Shown piece after piece: positions 6,482 through 11,889 of a stretch of 11,889 nt of DNA; position 1 is the first letter of the stretch; each line of letters begins with the position of its first letter. This stretch comes from Candidatus Levyibacteriota bacterium (lineage in GTDB: Bacteria > Patescibacteriota > Microgenomatia > Levybacterales > UBA12049). Below the pieces are notes generated by a model. It saw nothing but the letters and a program-made list of their open reading frames with translations, did no database searches and was not told the DNA's origin. The translations under genes were made by a program, and so were the position numbers. Location of the stretch: NCBI GenBank assembly GCA_016204425.1, contig JACQKR010000009.1, forward strand, positions 1 to 11,889, written 5' to 3'.

Positions 6482-7438
6482 TTACATGAGCAGGGATTCA
6501 CCAAATGTGTCCGTATATCTTTTCTTAAATTCGTTTAACGTGAATGCGTGTTGCTGAGTACCATAATTTTCAATCGTATACGTTGCTGCTGTCGCACCTA
6601 TTTGTCCGCATGTCTTCAGATCAAGGCCATTTGCATGCCCAGCCAAAAAGCCTGCAATATAAGAATCTCCCGCTCCTGTCGGATCGATTATTTTTTTTGG
6701 CTTGACAATACCTATTTGTATTGATTCTTGTTTGGTTTCAACGACAGACCCTTCGGCCCCTAAAGTCAAGATAAATATTTCTGTTTTTTTCAGGATGTCC
6801 ATTTTCCCCCACCCCGTTTTTTTGTTTATCATAGCGAGCTCGTAATCATTTAGGAGTACAAGCGCAGCACCTGTTATGCCTTCTTTGATCTGCTCACTTG
6901 TCATGTTGGCGATTTTTTGTCCGGGAGAAAACATATATGGTAACTGCGTTTTTTTTGCCTCTCTTGTAAATTGAATAATTGTCTCAGCATCCTGTGGTGG
7001 CGCTAAAACAATATAGCTATAAGATGACAGATTTGGAAGAGAGAGAAGAGAAAGATTCGCATTTTTTTTCAGCGCGCCCGGATAGAATCCCCAGATCTGG
7101 CAATTGTTTTTATCAGTCATGCCGAATGCACTTGCAGTGAAGTCATCTGCAACAAGATTAATATAGTCCGTAACTATCTTATGTTTTTTGAGGTGTTTGC
7201 CATAGATACCAAAGTCTTTTTTTCCTGCCGATGAAAATATTGTTGCATCTTGTTGCAGGATTGCCAATGTGTATGCAATATTCCCGGCATTTCCGCCGAA
7301 ATTTCGACTCAGATGATCAAGATCAAACGAAACGGAAAGCGTTTTTATTTTTTCGGGAATGATATGGTCTGCAAACGAATCCGGGTAGTCCATGATGAAG
7401 TCGTATGCAAGAGAGCCGGTGACAAGAATCTTTTTCAT
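6482..7438 (-). CDS. PfkB-family carbohydrate/nucleoside kinase, probably adenosine kinase-like
   Basis: ATP-dependent kinase of the ribokinase/PfkB superfamily, 318 residues (family about 300-340). Visible: N-terminal KKILVTGSLAYDFIMDYP with substrate-binding Asp; the GGN motif in NFGGNAGNIAYTL (47-58); an N-x-x-E motif Asn197-Glu200; TLGAEGS (225-231); and the PfkB signature DPTGAGDS (252-259) with catalytic base Asp258. Family membership is secure; the substrate is inferred. Placement just before ahcY, whose product is adenosine, and the GGNAGN form fit an adenosine/nucleoside kinase making AMP and pulling SAH hydrolysis forward. Ribokinase or another sugar kinase remains possible. The ATG at 7438 is preferred over an ATG-type start at 7504, because MKKILVTG is the normal family start and the longer version overlaps the receiver gene. 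No Shine-Dalgarno is seen; an extended -10 lies upstream. Confidence 0.88.
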   Translation of the reverse strand: MKKILVTGSLAYDFIMDYPDSFADHIIPEKIKTLSVSFDLDHLSRNFGGNAGNIAYTLAILQQDATIFSSAGKKDFGIYGKHLKKHKIVTDYINLVADDFTASAFGMTDKNNCQIWGFYPGALKKNANLSLLSLPNLSSYSYIVLAPPQDAETIIQFTREAKKTQLPYMFSPGQKIANMTSEQIKEGITGAALVLLNDYELAMINKKTGWGKMDILKKTEIFILTLGAEGSVVETKQESIQIGIVKPKKIIDPTGAGDSYIAGFLAGHANGLDLKTCGQIGATAATYTIENYGTQQHAFTLNEFKKRYTDTFGESLLM

Positions 7439-7461
7439 GAATATGCTTTGAGAATAGGCAT

Positions 7462-7470
7462 ATTGTAGCA
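7462..7470 (-). promoter_or_regulatory. Extended -10 promoter of the kinase-sigma4-ahcY group
   Basis: TGC immediately followed by TACAAT on the minus strand gives an extended -10 (TGn plus a 5/6 hexamer), which can work without a good -35. None is convincing here. It predicts a leader of about 17 bases before the kinase ATG, with no Shine-Dalgarno in it. Confidence 0.5.
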
Positions 7471-7476
7471 TAGAGT

Positions 7477-7494
7477 AATTACATATTTGTAATT
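7477..7494. repeat. 18-bp inverted repeat at the end of the receiver gene
   Basis: AATTACA (7477-7483) and TGTAATT (7488-7494) around TATT form a perfect AT-rich dyad. It covers the stop codon of the receiver gene and sits just upstream of the kinase extended -10. The size and symmetry suit a dimeric regulator operator in the -35 zone of that promoter. As a terminator it is weak: AT-rich stem and no T-tract. Confidence 0.4.
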
Positions 7495-7868
7495 GTATCT
7501 GCAAGAAGAGTTACAGAAGCACTTTGTCTACTATCGCGGTGTACGTGTCCAAAACCAGGATTTTCCTCTGAAGGGGAAAGGGAAATTATTTTAACACCGG
7601 GAAGTTGTTCTCCAATTACTCTTGCGATTTGTTTCGAATTCATAAATCGGTTATGTACTCTTCCATCCCATTCAGCATCCATACGCCCGTCGATAATTGC
7701 AATTTCAACCCCTCGTTCCATTGCTACAGGGATAGATTTTACTACTTCCATATAATTTCCTGCCTCGAGGACAACTCTGTGTTCGTCAAATACTTCAACC
7801 CAGCCCCTAATATTTTGACGATACAATGGATTATGACTTACAGTAAATACTTTTGCTTCGGGTGGCAT
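7479..7868 (-). CDS. orphan response-regulator receiver-like domain protein
   Basis: 129 residues resembling a stand-alone NarL-type receiver. Strand 1 is KVFTVSHNPLYRQNIRGW (6-23), reminiscent of the DDHPLFRxGLR opening of that family. Strand 3 is EIAIIDGRM (55-63) with Asp60 as the likely phospho-acceptor. Strand 4 is KIISLSPSEE (93-102) with Ser at the conserved Ser/Thr. The acidic pair after strand 1 is replaced by Ser-His, and the strand-5 lysine is not visible, so normal Mg-dependent phosphorylation is doubtful. There is no output domain. An ATG at 7910 would add 14 residues, but a promoter lies across those codons, so the ATG at 7868 is the likelier start. The kinase ATG follows 40 bases after the stop. 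No histidine kinase is nearby. The fold call is by eye. Confidence 0.6.
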   Translation of the reverse strand: MPPEAKVFTVSHNPLYRQNIRGWVEVFDEHRVVLEAGNYMEVVKSIPVAMERGVEIAIIDGRMDAEWDGRVHNRFMNSKQIARVIGEQLPGVKIISLSPSEENPGFGHVHRDSRQSASVTLLADTITNM

Positions 7869-7880
7869 AATTAAATTGCA

Positions 7881-7909
7881 ATTATAAGGAGGTGTGTCCC
7901 GTATGTCCA
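7881..7909 (-). promoter_or_regulatory. Promoter of the receiver gene
   Basis: Minus-strand -35 TGGACA (7904-7909, 5/6), 17-base spacer, perfect -10 TATAAT (7881-7886). Twelve bases separate the -10 from the ATG at 7868, leaving a leader of about five bases. This excludes the ATG at 7910, which would lie at the -35. Confidence 0.7.
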
Positions 7910-7947
7910 TTTTTGCTTATGTTAGTGTTCAGTTTTTACCAATGATT

Positions 7948-8006
7948 TGTCATGCTGAACTTGTTTCAGCATCCAATTGAGATCCCGAAACGAGTTCGGG
8001 ATGACA
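7948..8006. repeat. Composite double-hairpin intergenic element
   Basis: A 59-bp unit bounded by 6-bp inverted ends TGTCAT (7948-7953) and ATGACA (8001-8006). It contains two perfect 8-bp hairpins: ATGCTGAA/TTCAGCAT (7952-7972, loop CTTGT) and ATCCCGAA/TTCGGGAT (7982-8002, loop ACGAG). The shape, with paired hairpins and matching TGTCAT ends in a gap between same-strand genes, is that of REP/MITE-like non-coding repeats. No T-tract follows on the minus strand, so it is at best a weak terminator for holB. Confidence 0.7.
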
Positions 8007-8037
8007 TCTTTTTGGAAAGAACTGAATAGTTACGTGC

Positions 8038-8739
8038 TTATTGAGACAGAGAGAGGAAGCAGTGCTCAAGCGTCAGGCGGAGGTTAGTATTGGTTGTTTT
8101 TACTATCGTATGTGTTTTTTGAAGCGTGTTTATTACTTTGAGATAGATATATGCACTCTCATTTCCCTCCTGTATTGCTGTAAGTAATGCATTCCGTGCG
8201 GCAATGATCGCTTTTTCCAGCCATACCAGTGCTTCCTGTTTGTCTTTTGCAGTTTTCTCAGCAAGTGTTAGCGCTTTGCTGACTGAGAGATCCCGAAACT
8301 CAGATAGTACATCCTCAAAGTTTGTACGTTCTTTATCTGAGAGCGGTTCTTCTTCATCTTGAATGGCTACTATAATACACCGTGAAAGAATCGTCGGTAG
8401 CAATGCGTCTTTTACCGGAGAGGATAATATAATTACCGTATCATTCGGTGGCTCTTCTAACATTTTCAGGAGGGCATTCTGCGCTTCCAGGGTGAGTGAA
8501 TCACTGTCCTGTAAAATAATCGCTTTTTGCTGACTTTTTAGGGGCTTGAAAAAGAGCTTTTTTTGCATGCTTTTTACCGCATCAATGCCAATGGTGAGTT
8601 TTGCCTGTTTGCCTTCAAGAGTCGGGTCTTTTTCGACAACAGTAACATCGAGTGGATCAATGCCGCGCTCGGTGAGCAGCTGCTGTACTGCTACATCCCT
8701 TTTCTTTTTATTTTTTCCGACGATAAGTATGCTGCTCAT
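8038..8739 (-). CDS. holB: DNA polymerase III delta-prime-like clamp-loader subunit
   Basis: AAA+ subunit that helps open and load the beta sliding clamp. The diagnostic block is KAIILQDSDSLTLEAQNALL (72-91), continuing KMLEEPP (92-98), then TVIILSSP and LLPTILSRC (113-121) with the SRC motif holding the arginine finger and sensor 1. The N-terminus (ILIVGKNKKKRD, 4-15) has only a remnant of a P-loop, as expected for delta-prime, which does not hydrolyse ATP. At 233 residues it is much shorter than E. coli HolB (334); the remainder (about 140-233) is helical and would be a reduced collar domain. DnaX is a less likely alternative because Walker A and the zinc cysteines are absent. The ATG at 8739 has no Shine-Dalgarno. 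Divergent from pilB across a hairpin-rich gap. Confidence 0.85.
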   Translation of the reverse strand: MSSILIVGKNKKKRDVAVQQLLTERGIDPLDVTVVEKDPTLEGKQAKLTIGIDAVKSMQKKLFFKPLKSQQKAIILQDSDSLTLEAQNALLKMLEEPPNDTVIILSSPVKDALLPTILSRCIIVAIQDEEEPLSDKERTNFEDVLSEFRDLSVSKALTLAEKTAKDKQEALVWLEKAIIAARNALLTAIQEGNESAYIYLKVINTLQKTHTIVKTTNTNLRLTLEHCFLSLSQ

Positions 8740-8751
8740 AGATTGTTTTTT

Positions 8752-8844
8752 GATCCCGTTTTACGGGATCTTCGGAATCCGTTTTACGGATTTCCTTGCC
8801 CCGCATGCCTGCGGGGTCTTCGTCACTCCAAGCAAAATTGCTTG
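8752..8844. repeat. Four consecutive hairpins in the holB/pilB divergent gap
   Basis: Four hairpins in 93 bases. H1: GATCCCGT-TTT-ACGGGATC (8752-8770). H2: AATCCGT-TTT-ACGGATT (8776-8792). H3: CCCCGCA-TGCC-TGCGGGG (8799-8816). H4: CAAGCA/TGCTTG (8829-8844) with a four-base AAAT loop. H1 and H2 share the loop-closing GTTTTAC and look like diverged copies. All stems are perfect. The array fills the leader of holB if that gene is transcribed from the minus-strand TATAAT at 8857-8862, though that has a poor -35. It ends just before the pilB -35. Confidence 0.75.
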
Positions 8845-8851
8845 TCGTTCC

Positions 8852-8881
8852 TTGACATTATAATCAAATTTTCCGTACTAT
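8852..8881 (+). promoter_or_regulatory. Promoter of pilB(-pilT)
   Basis: Perfect -35 TTGACA (8852-8857), 18-base spacer, -10 TACTAT (8876-8881, 4/6). The -10 ends 7 bases before the pilB ATG at 8889, so transcription should begin at or one base before the ATG, giving a leaderless mRNA. No Shine-Dalgarno is present. A minus-strand TATAAT (8857-8862) overlaps its -35, so divergent polymerases could compete. Confidence 0.65.
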
Positions 8882-8888
8882 AAAAGTA

Positions 8889-10727
8889 ATGCCTGATATT
8901 CAACCCGTGCAACAGCCTCCGATTCAGCCGGGGCAAACACCACCGGTAGCTCAACCAGTAGTACAGCCTGCTGCTTCCCCACCACCCGTGCAGCGGCAAT
9001 ATTCACCGTCTTCCTCAGTGAATGAAACGAGAACCCTTCTTGACTTGTTGCTTTCCGAGAATCTCATTACGAAAGAACAATTTGACGAGATACGGGTAAA
9101 AAGTGCAACACAGCAAAAGTCCGAAGAAAGTGTTCTTGAAGGGTTGCATATTATTTCAGAAGACAAGCTCTCTGAGGTAAAAGCAAAGTTGCTTGGTATA
9201 CCCTTTGTGTCGCTTTCCAATACCTCTTTTTCACCCCAGGCGTTAAGTCACCTTCCACGCGCTGTCGTCGAGCGGTTCAATCTCATTCCCTTCTTCTTTG
9301 ACGAACATGCAAATACGCTTTCGATTGCTATGGCAAACCCTGTCGATCTTGAGGCACTCGCTTTCGTCAGGCAAAAAACAGGGCTCACGATCAAATCATT
9401 TGCTGCTTCCCCAATGGATGTTAAAAATGCTATTTCACAACAATACCGTCAGGAGCTAGTCGGTGAAGTCGGCGAAGCTATAAGAGAGACTGAGGAGTTT
9501 AACCAGCAAACAAAAACAGTCGATAGTCAAAAAATATCGGAGATCATTAAGGAGGCCCCGATTGCAAAAATAGTTTCTACCATTCTTGAATATGCGGTAT
9601 CAAGCAGAGCATCCGATGTCCATATCGAGCCCCAAGAGGATAGGCTGCGTGTTCGATATCGAATCGACGGTATTCTCTATGATAAGTTAAGTCTTCCAAA
9701 AAATGTCCAGGAGGCACTTATTTCGCGAATAAAAATTCTTTCAGAAATGAAAATAGATGAGCATCGTTCTCCCCAGGACGGCCGTTTTAATTTCAAAGTT
9801 GGAGAAAGCGAGGTCGATCTTCGTATTTCCGTTATTCCGGCAGCACACGGTGAGAAAATCGTCATGCGGTTATTGAGAAAATCTGGTGGCATCCCGACGC
9901 TTCCTGAGCTTGGTTTAAACGGGGTAGCGCTGAAAAATCTTGAGACGGCAATTCTTCGTCCGCACGGCATCATCATCGTTTGCGGTCCAACAGGAAGTGG
10001 TAAAACGACGACTTTATATGCGGTACTTTCTCGATTGAATACAACCCGGGTGAATATTATGTCTCTTGAAGATCCGGTCGAATACCAAATTCCGGGTGTT
10101 AATCAAGTGCAAATCAACCCTGCAGTTGGGCTCACCTTTGCTTCCGGGCTTCGTTCGTTTCTTAGACAAGACCCCAATATTATTCTTGTCGGAGAAATTC
10201 GTGATAAAGAAACAACAGATCTTGCACTGCAGGCCGCACTCACCGGCCATTTGGTTTTCTCAACGCTTCATACCTCAAGCGCATCAGGTGCACTTCCGCG
10301 TTTAATTGATTTGGGTGCTGAGAGCTTTTTGCTTGCGTCGACGATTAATGCGATTCTCGGACAACGAATTGTCCGGAAAATTTGTGAAGAATGTAAAGAA
10401 GGATTTGTCCCCCCACCCCAGATCGTTGAGGAAATAAGACAAGTCCTGGGGAAGCTGTTTCCGGTCAGTCAGAAGGATATCAAGCTCTATCGGGGAAAAG
10501 GGTGCGATGCGTGTGGTCTCTCTGGTTACAAAGGGCGAATGGGCATTTTTGAGGTACTCCCCGTTTCTGAAAAAGTTGCAAAACTCGTTTTGGAACACCC
10601 TGACAGTTCGTCAATTGAAAGAGAAGCAGTTGATTCCGGGATGATTACAATGAAGCAGGACGGGTATCTGAAAGTGTTACAAGGCGTTACGACGATTGAA
10701 GAAGTTATTCGTGTCGCACAGGAGTAG
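8889..10727 (+). CDS. pilB: type IV pilus assembly (extension) ATPase PilB / GspE family
   Basis: Hexameric cytoplasmic motor that powers pilin polymerisation. 612 residues in order: a Pro/Gln-rich, probably disordered N-terminus (1-45); a MshEN-type N-terminal domain (about 46-190, with LLSENLITKEQFDEI and LLGIPFVSL...LPRAVVERFNLIPFF); the N2 domain with ASDVHIEP (241-248) and RYRIDG (256-261); Walker A GPTGSGKT (366-373); Asp box SLEDPVEYQ (392-400); Walker B IILVGEIRD (431-439) with Glu436; His box TGHLVFSTLHT (452-462); and a zinc-type tetracysteine Cys499, Cys502, Cys539, Cys542, which marks PilB/GspE rather than PilT. Some MshEN domains bind cyclic di-GMP; its key residues are not clear here. 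The ATG at 8889 is leaderless by promoter position. pilT follows after 56 bases. Confidence 0.96.
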   Translation: MPDIQPVQQPPIQPGQTPPVAQPVVQPAASPPPVQRQYSPSSSVNETRTLLDLLLSENLITKEQFDEIRVKSATQQKSEESVLEGLHIISEDKLSEVKAKLLGIPFVSLSNTSFSPQALSHLPRAVVERFNLIPFFFDEHANTLSIAMANPVDLEALAFVRQKTGLTIKSFAASPMDVKNAISQQYRQELVGEVGEAIRETEEFNQQTKTVDSQKISEIIKEAPIAKIVSTILEYAVSSRASDVHIEPQEDRLRVRYRIDGILYDKLSLPKNVQEALISRIKILSEMKIDEHRSPQDGRFNFKVGESEVDLRISVIPAAHGEKIVMRLLRKSGGIPTLPELGLNGVALKNLETAILRPHGIIIVCGPTGSGKTTTLYAVLSRLNTTRVNIMSLEDPVEYQIPGVNQVQINPAVGLTFASGLRSFLRQDPNIILVGEIRDKETTDLALQAALTGHLVFSTLHTSSASGALPRLIDLGAESFLLASTINAILGQRIVRKICEECKEGFVPPPQIVEEIRQVLGKLFPVSQKDIKLYRGKGCDACGLSGYKGRMGIFEVLPVSEKVAKLVLEHPDSSSIEREAVDSGMITMKQDGYLKVLQGVTTIEEVIRVAQE

Positions 10728-10732
10728 GCTAA

Positions 10733-10769
10733 ACCACATAGCAACACGAAGTATCGTGGCGAATGTGGT
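10733..10769 (+). promoter_or_regulatory. Two-tier hairpin between pilB and pilT
   Basis: Outer stem ACCACAT (10733-10739) with ATGTGGT (10763-10769); inner stem CACGA (10745-10749) with TCGTG (10754-10758) around AGTA. It begins 6 bases after the pilB stop and ends 14 bases before the pilT ATG at 10784. There is no proper T-tract, so it is more likely an mRNA processing, stability or attenuation element than a full terminator. It buries the ATG at 10763, favouring 10784 as the start. Confidence 0.55.
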
Positions 10770-10783
10770 GTTTGATCGTAGGT

Positions 10784-11866
10784 ATGCAGCAGCTTGATGA
10801 ACTATTACAACTAACTGTAAATAACAAGGCGTCTGATCTTCATCTTTTGGCCGGTGTCTCACCGACCTTCAGAGTTGACGGATCACTTCGTGTCTTGAAC
10901 AATCTTCCCCCATCGACAAAGGAAGATGTGGAGCTGATGATTTTTTCCAAACTAACACCCGAGCAAAAAGAGTTGCTCCTCGCAAACAAAGAGCTGGATT
11001 TTTCCTTCGGATACGGTGGAGGAACCTACGGAAACTTGGGAAGATTTCGTGTCAACGCATACTTCCAGCGCGGTTACCTTTGCGCAGCGTACCGTTTTCT
11101 GCCACCCAACATCCGCAATATTGAAGAATTACAGTTACCAAAAATATGTCATGAGTTTGCGACTCTTAAGCAAGGGTTTGTTCTCGTCACCGGCCCTACG
11201 GGTCATGGAAAATCGAGTACACTTGCCGCAATATTGAATGAGATCAATTTGAATCGCGCATGTCACATTCTTACCATTGAAGATCCAATTGAGTACGTCT
11301 ACGCAAACGGGAGAAGCATTATTTCACAGCGGGAAATGTCGACTGATACGCATTCCTGGGCAATGGCGCTTCGCTCGTCTCTTCGTGAAGACCCGGATGT
11401 CGTTCTCATCGGCGAGATGCGTGATCCGGAGACAATGCAGGCTGCGATAACAATTGCCGAGACAGGACATCTCGTTTTCGCAACACTCCATACAAACTCT
11501 GCTTCCCAGAGTGTCGATAGAATCGTTGACTCCTTTCCTGACCACCAGCGGTCACAAATTCGTGTGCAGCTGGCAGCGACCTTAAAAGGTATCGTCTCAC
11601 AGCGATTATTACCGCGAATTGGCGGGGGCCGTGTTCCGGCAGTTGAGATTCTTATCGGTACTCCTGCTGTTGCGAGTAATATCCGGGAAGGAAAAACACA
11701 CCTTATTGATTCTGTTATCCAGACCTCAAAGGAAATGGGAATGGTAACAATCGAAGATTCGCTTGCCCGGCTTGTCCTCTCTGGAGCTGTCCGGTACGAA
11801 GAGGCAAGAGGATATGCGCTTCGGGAAGAAGACTTACTCCGCATGATTGGACAAGTGCGGAGTTAA
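10784..11866 (+). CDS. pilT: type IV pilus retraction ATPase PilT
   Basis: Hexameric ATPase that depolymerises the pilus, driving twitching and DNA uptake. 360 residues (family about 340-380). Visible: NNKASDLHLLAG (13-24), VDGSLR (31-36), Walker A GPTGHGKSS (137-145), Asp box LTIEDPIEYV (163-172), Walker B VVLIGEMRD (206-214) with Glu211, His box TGHLVFATLHT (227-237), and a NIREGKTHLIDSVIQTS segment (299-315) corresponding to the AIRNLIRE retraction motif, here less conserved. No tetracysteine, as expected. The ATG at 10784 (MQQLDELLQ) is chosen because it matches the normal PilT start and has a weak AGGT ahead. An in-frame ATG at 10763 adds 7 residues but lies in a hairpin stem. Probably co-transcribed with pilB. 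Confidence 0.96.
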   Translation: MQQLDELLQLTVNNKASDLHLLAGVSPTFRVDGSLRVLNNLPPSTKEDVELMIFSKLTPEQKELLLANKELDFSFGYGGGTYGNLGRFRVNAYFQRGYLCAAYRFLPPNIRNIEELQLPKICHEFATLKQGFVLVTGPTGHGKSSTLAAILNEINLNRACHILTIEDPIEYVYANGRSIISQREMSTDTHSWAMALRSSLREDPDVVLIGEMRDPETMQAAITIAETGHLVFATLHTNSASQSVDRIVDSFPDHQRSQIRVQLAATLKGIVSQRLLPRIGGGRVPAVEILIGTPAVASNIREGKTHLIDSVIQTSKEMGMVTIEDSLARLVLSGAVRYEEARGYALREEDLLRMIGQVRS

Positions 11867-11889
11867 AAACTCAAAACTCAAAGTGCAAA

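Noticed and set aside
7869..7910. ATG at 7910 as the start of the receiver gene
   Set aside because: A promoter (TGGACA, 17 bases, TATAAT) spans these codons, so the mRNA should begin downstream of that ATG.
7982..8002. Rho-independent terminator after holB
   Set aside because: The stem is good but no T-tract follows on the minus strand, and the hairpin belongs to a larger unit with inverted ends.
8752..8844. CRISPR array or riboswitch
   Set aside because: The hairpins differ in sequence, have no equal-length spacers and no conserved ligand-binding core that I can recognise; no cas genes nearby.
11299..11844. Minus-strand 181-codon ORF opposite pilT
   Set aside because: Ser/Arg/Ile-rich antisense shadow of the pilT ATPase core.

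Overview
The window looks like chromosomal DNA from a bacterium with a compact genome and moderate GC. The best guess is a member of the Candidate Phyla Radiation (Patescibacteria), perhaps the Microgenomates side. This rests on protein style (a GyrB with a PIGGKILN-type Toprim loop, a short archaeal/Thermotoga-type SAH hydrolase, a minimal delta-prime subunit, a MshEN-PilB/PilT pair) and on the many short GC-rich palindromes between and inside genes. It is an impression from sequence; no search was run. The standard genetic code fits: all ORFs are intact under it, and gyrB ends in a functional TGA.

Layout. Bases 1-4466 (minus strand) hold a transcription unit read gyrB -> ppa -> gyrA. Both gyrase subunits flank a family I inorganic pyrophosphatase, and gyrA runs off the left edge. 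Bases 4467-4933 hold only a weak, unrecognised small ORF and the gyrB promoter. Bases 4934-7438 (minus) read PfkB-family (adenosine-kinase-like) sugar/nucleoside kinase -> free-standing sigma-70 region 4 protein -> S-adenosylhomocysteine hydrolase. This looks like an SAH-to-adenosine-to-AMP salvage group with a small DNA-binding protein in the middle. Bases 7479-7868 (minus) hold an orphan receiver-like domain, and 8038-8739 (minus) a DNA polymerase III delta-prime-like clamp-loader subunit. From 8889 the plus strand carries pilB and pilT, the extension and retraction ATPases of a type IV pilus.

Regulatory picture. Four genes that begin transcription units (gyrB, ahcY, the receiver gene, pilB) have a recognisable -35/-10 promoter whose -10 ends only 7-12 bases before the start codon, and none has a Shine-Dalgarno. 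They are therefore predicted to make leaderless or nearly leaderless mRNAs. By contrast ppa, inside the gyrase unit, has a perfect extended Shine-Dalgarno and gyrA a fair one.

Repeats. Palindromic elements lie in most intergenic gaps (1937-1963, 7948-8006, 8752-8844). Two also appear to have been absorbed into essential reading frames: one in an extra segment of GyrA (1224-1262) and one in the N-terminal extension of GyrB (4431-4447). These coding palindromes and the leaderless promoter pattern are the most unusual things here. I see no CRISPR array, tRNA, rRNA, transposase or phage gene.
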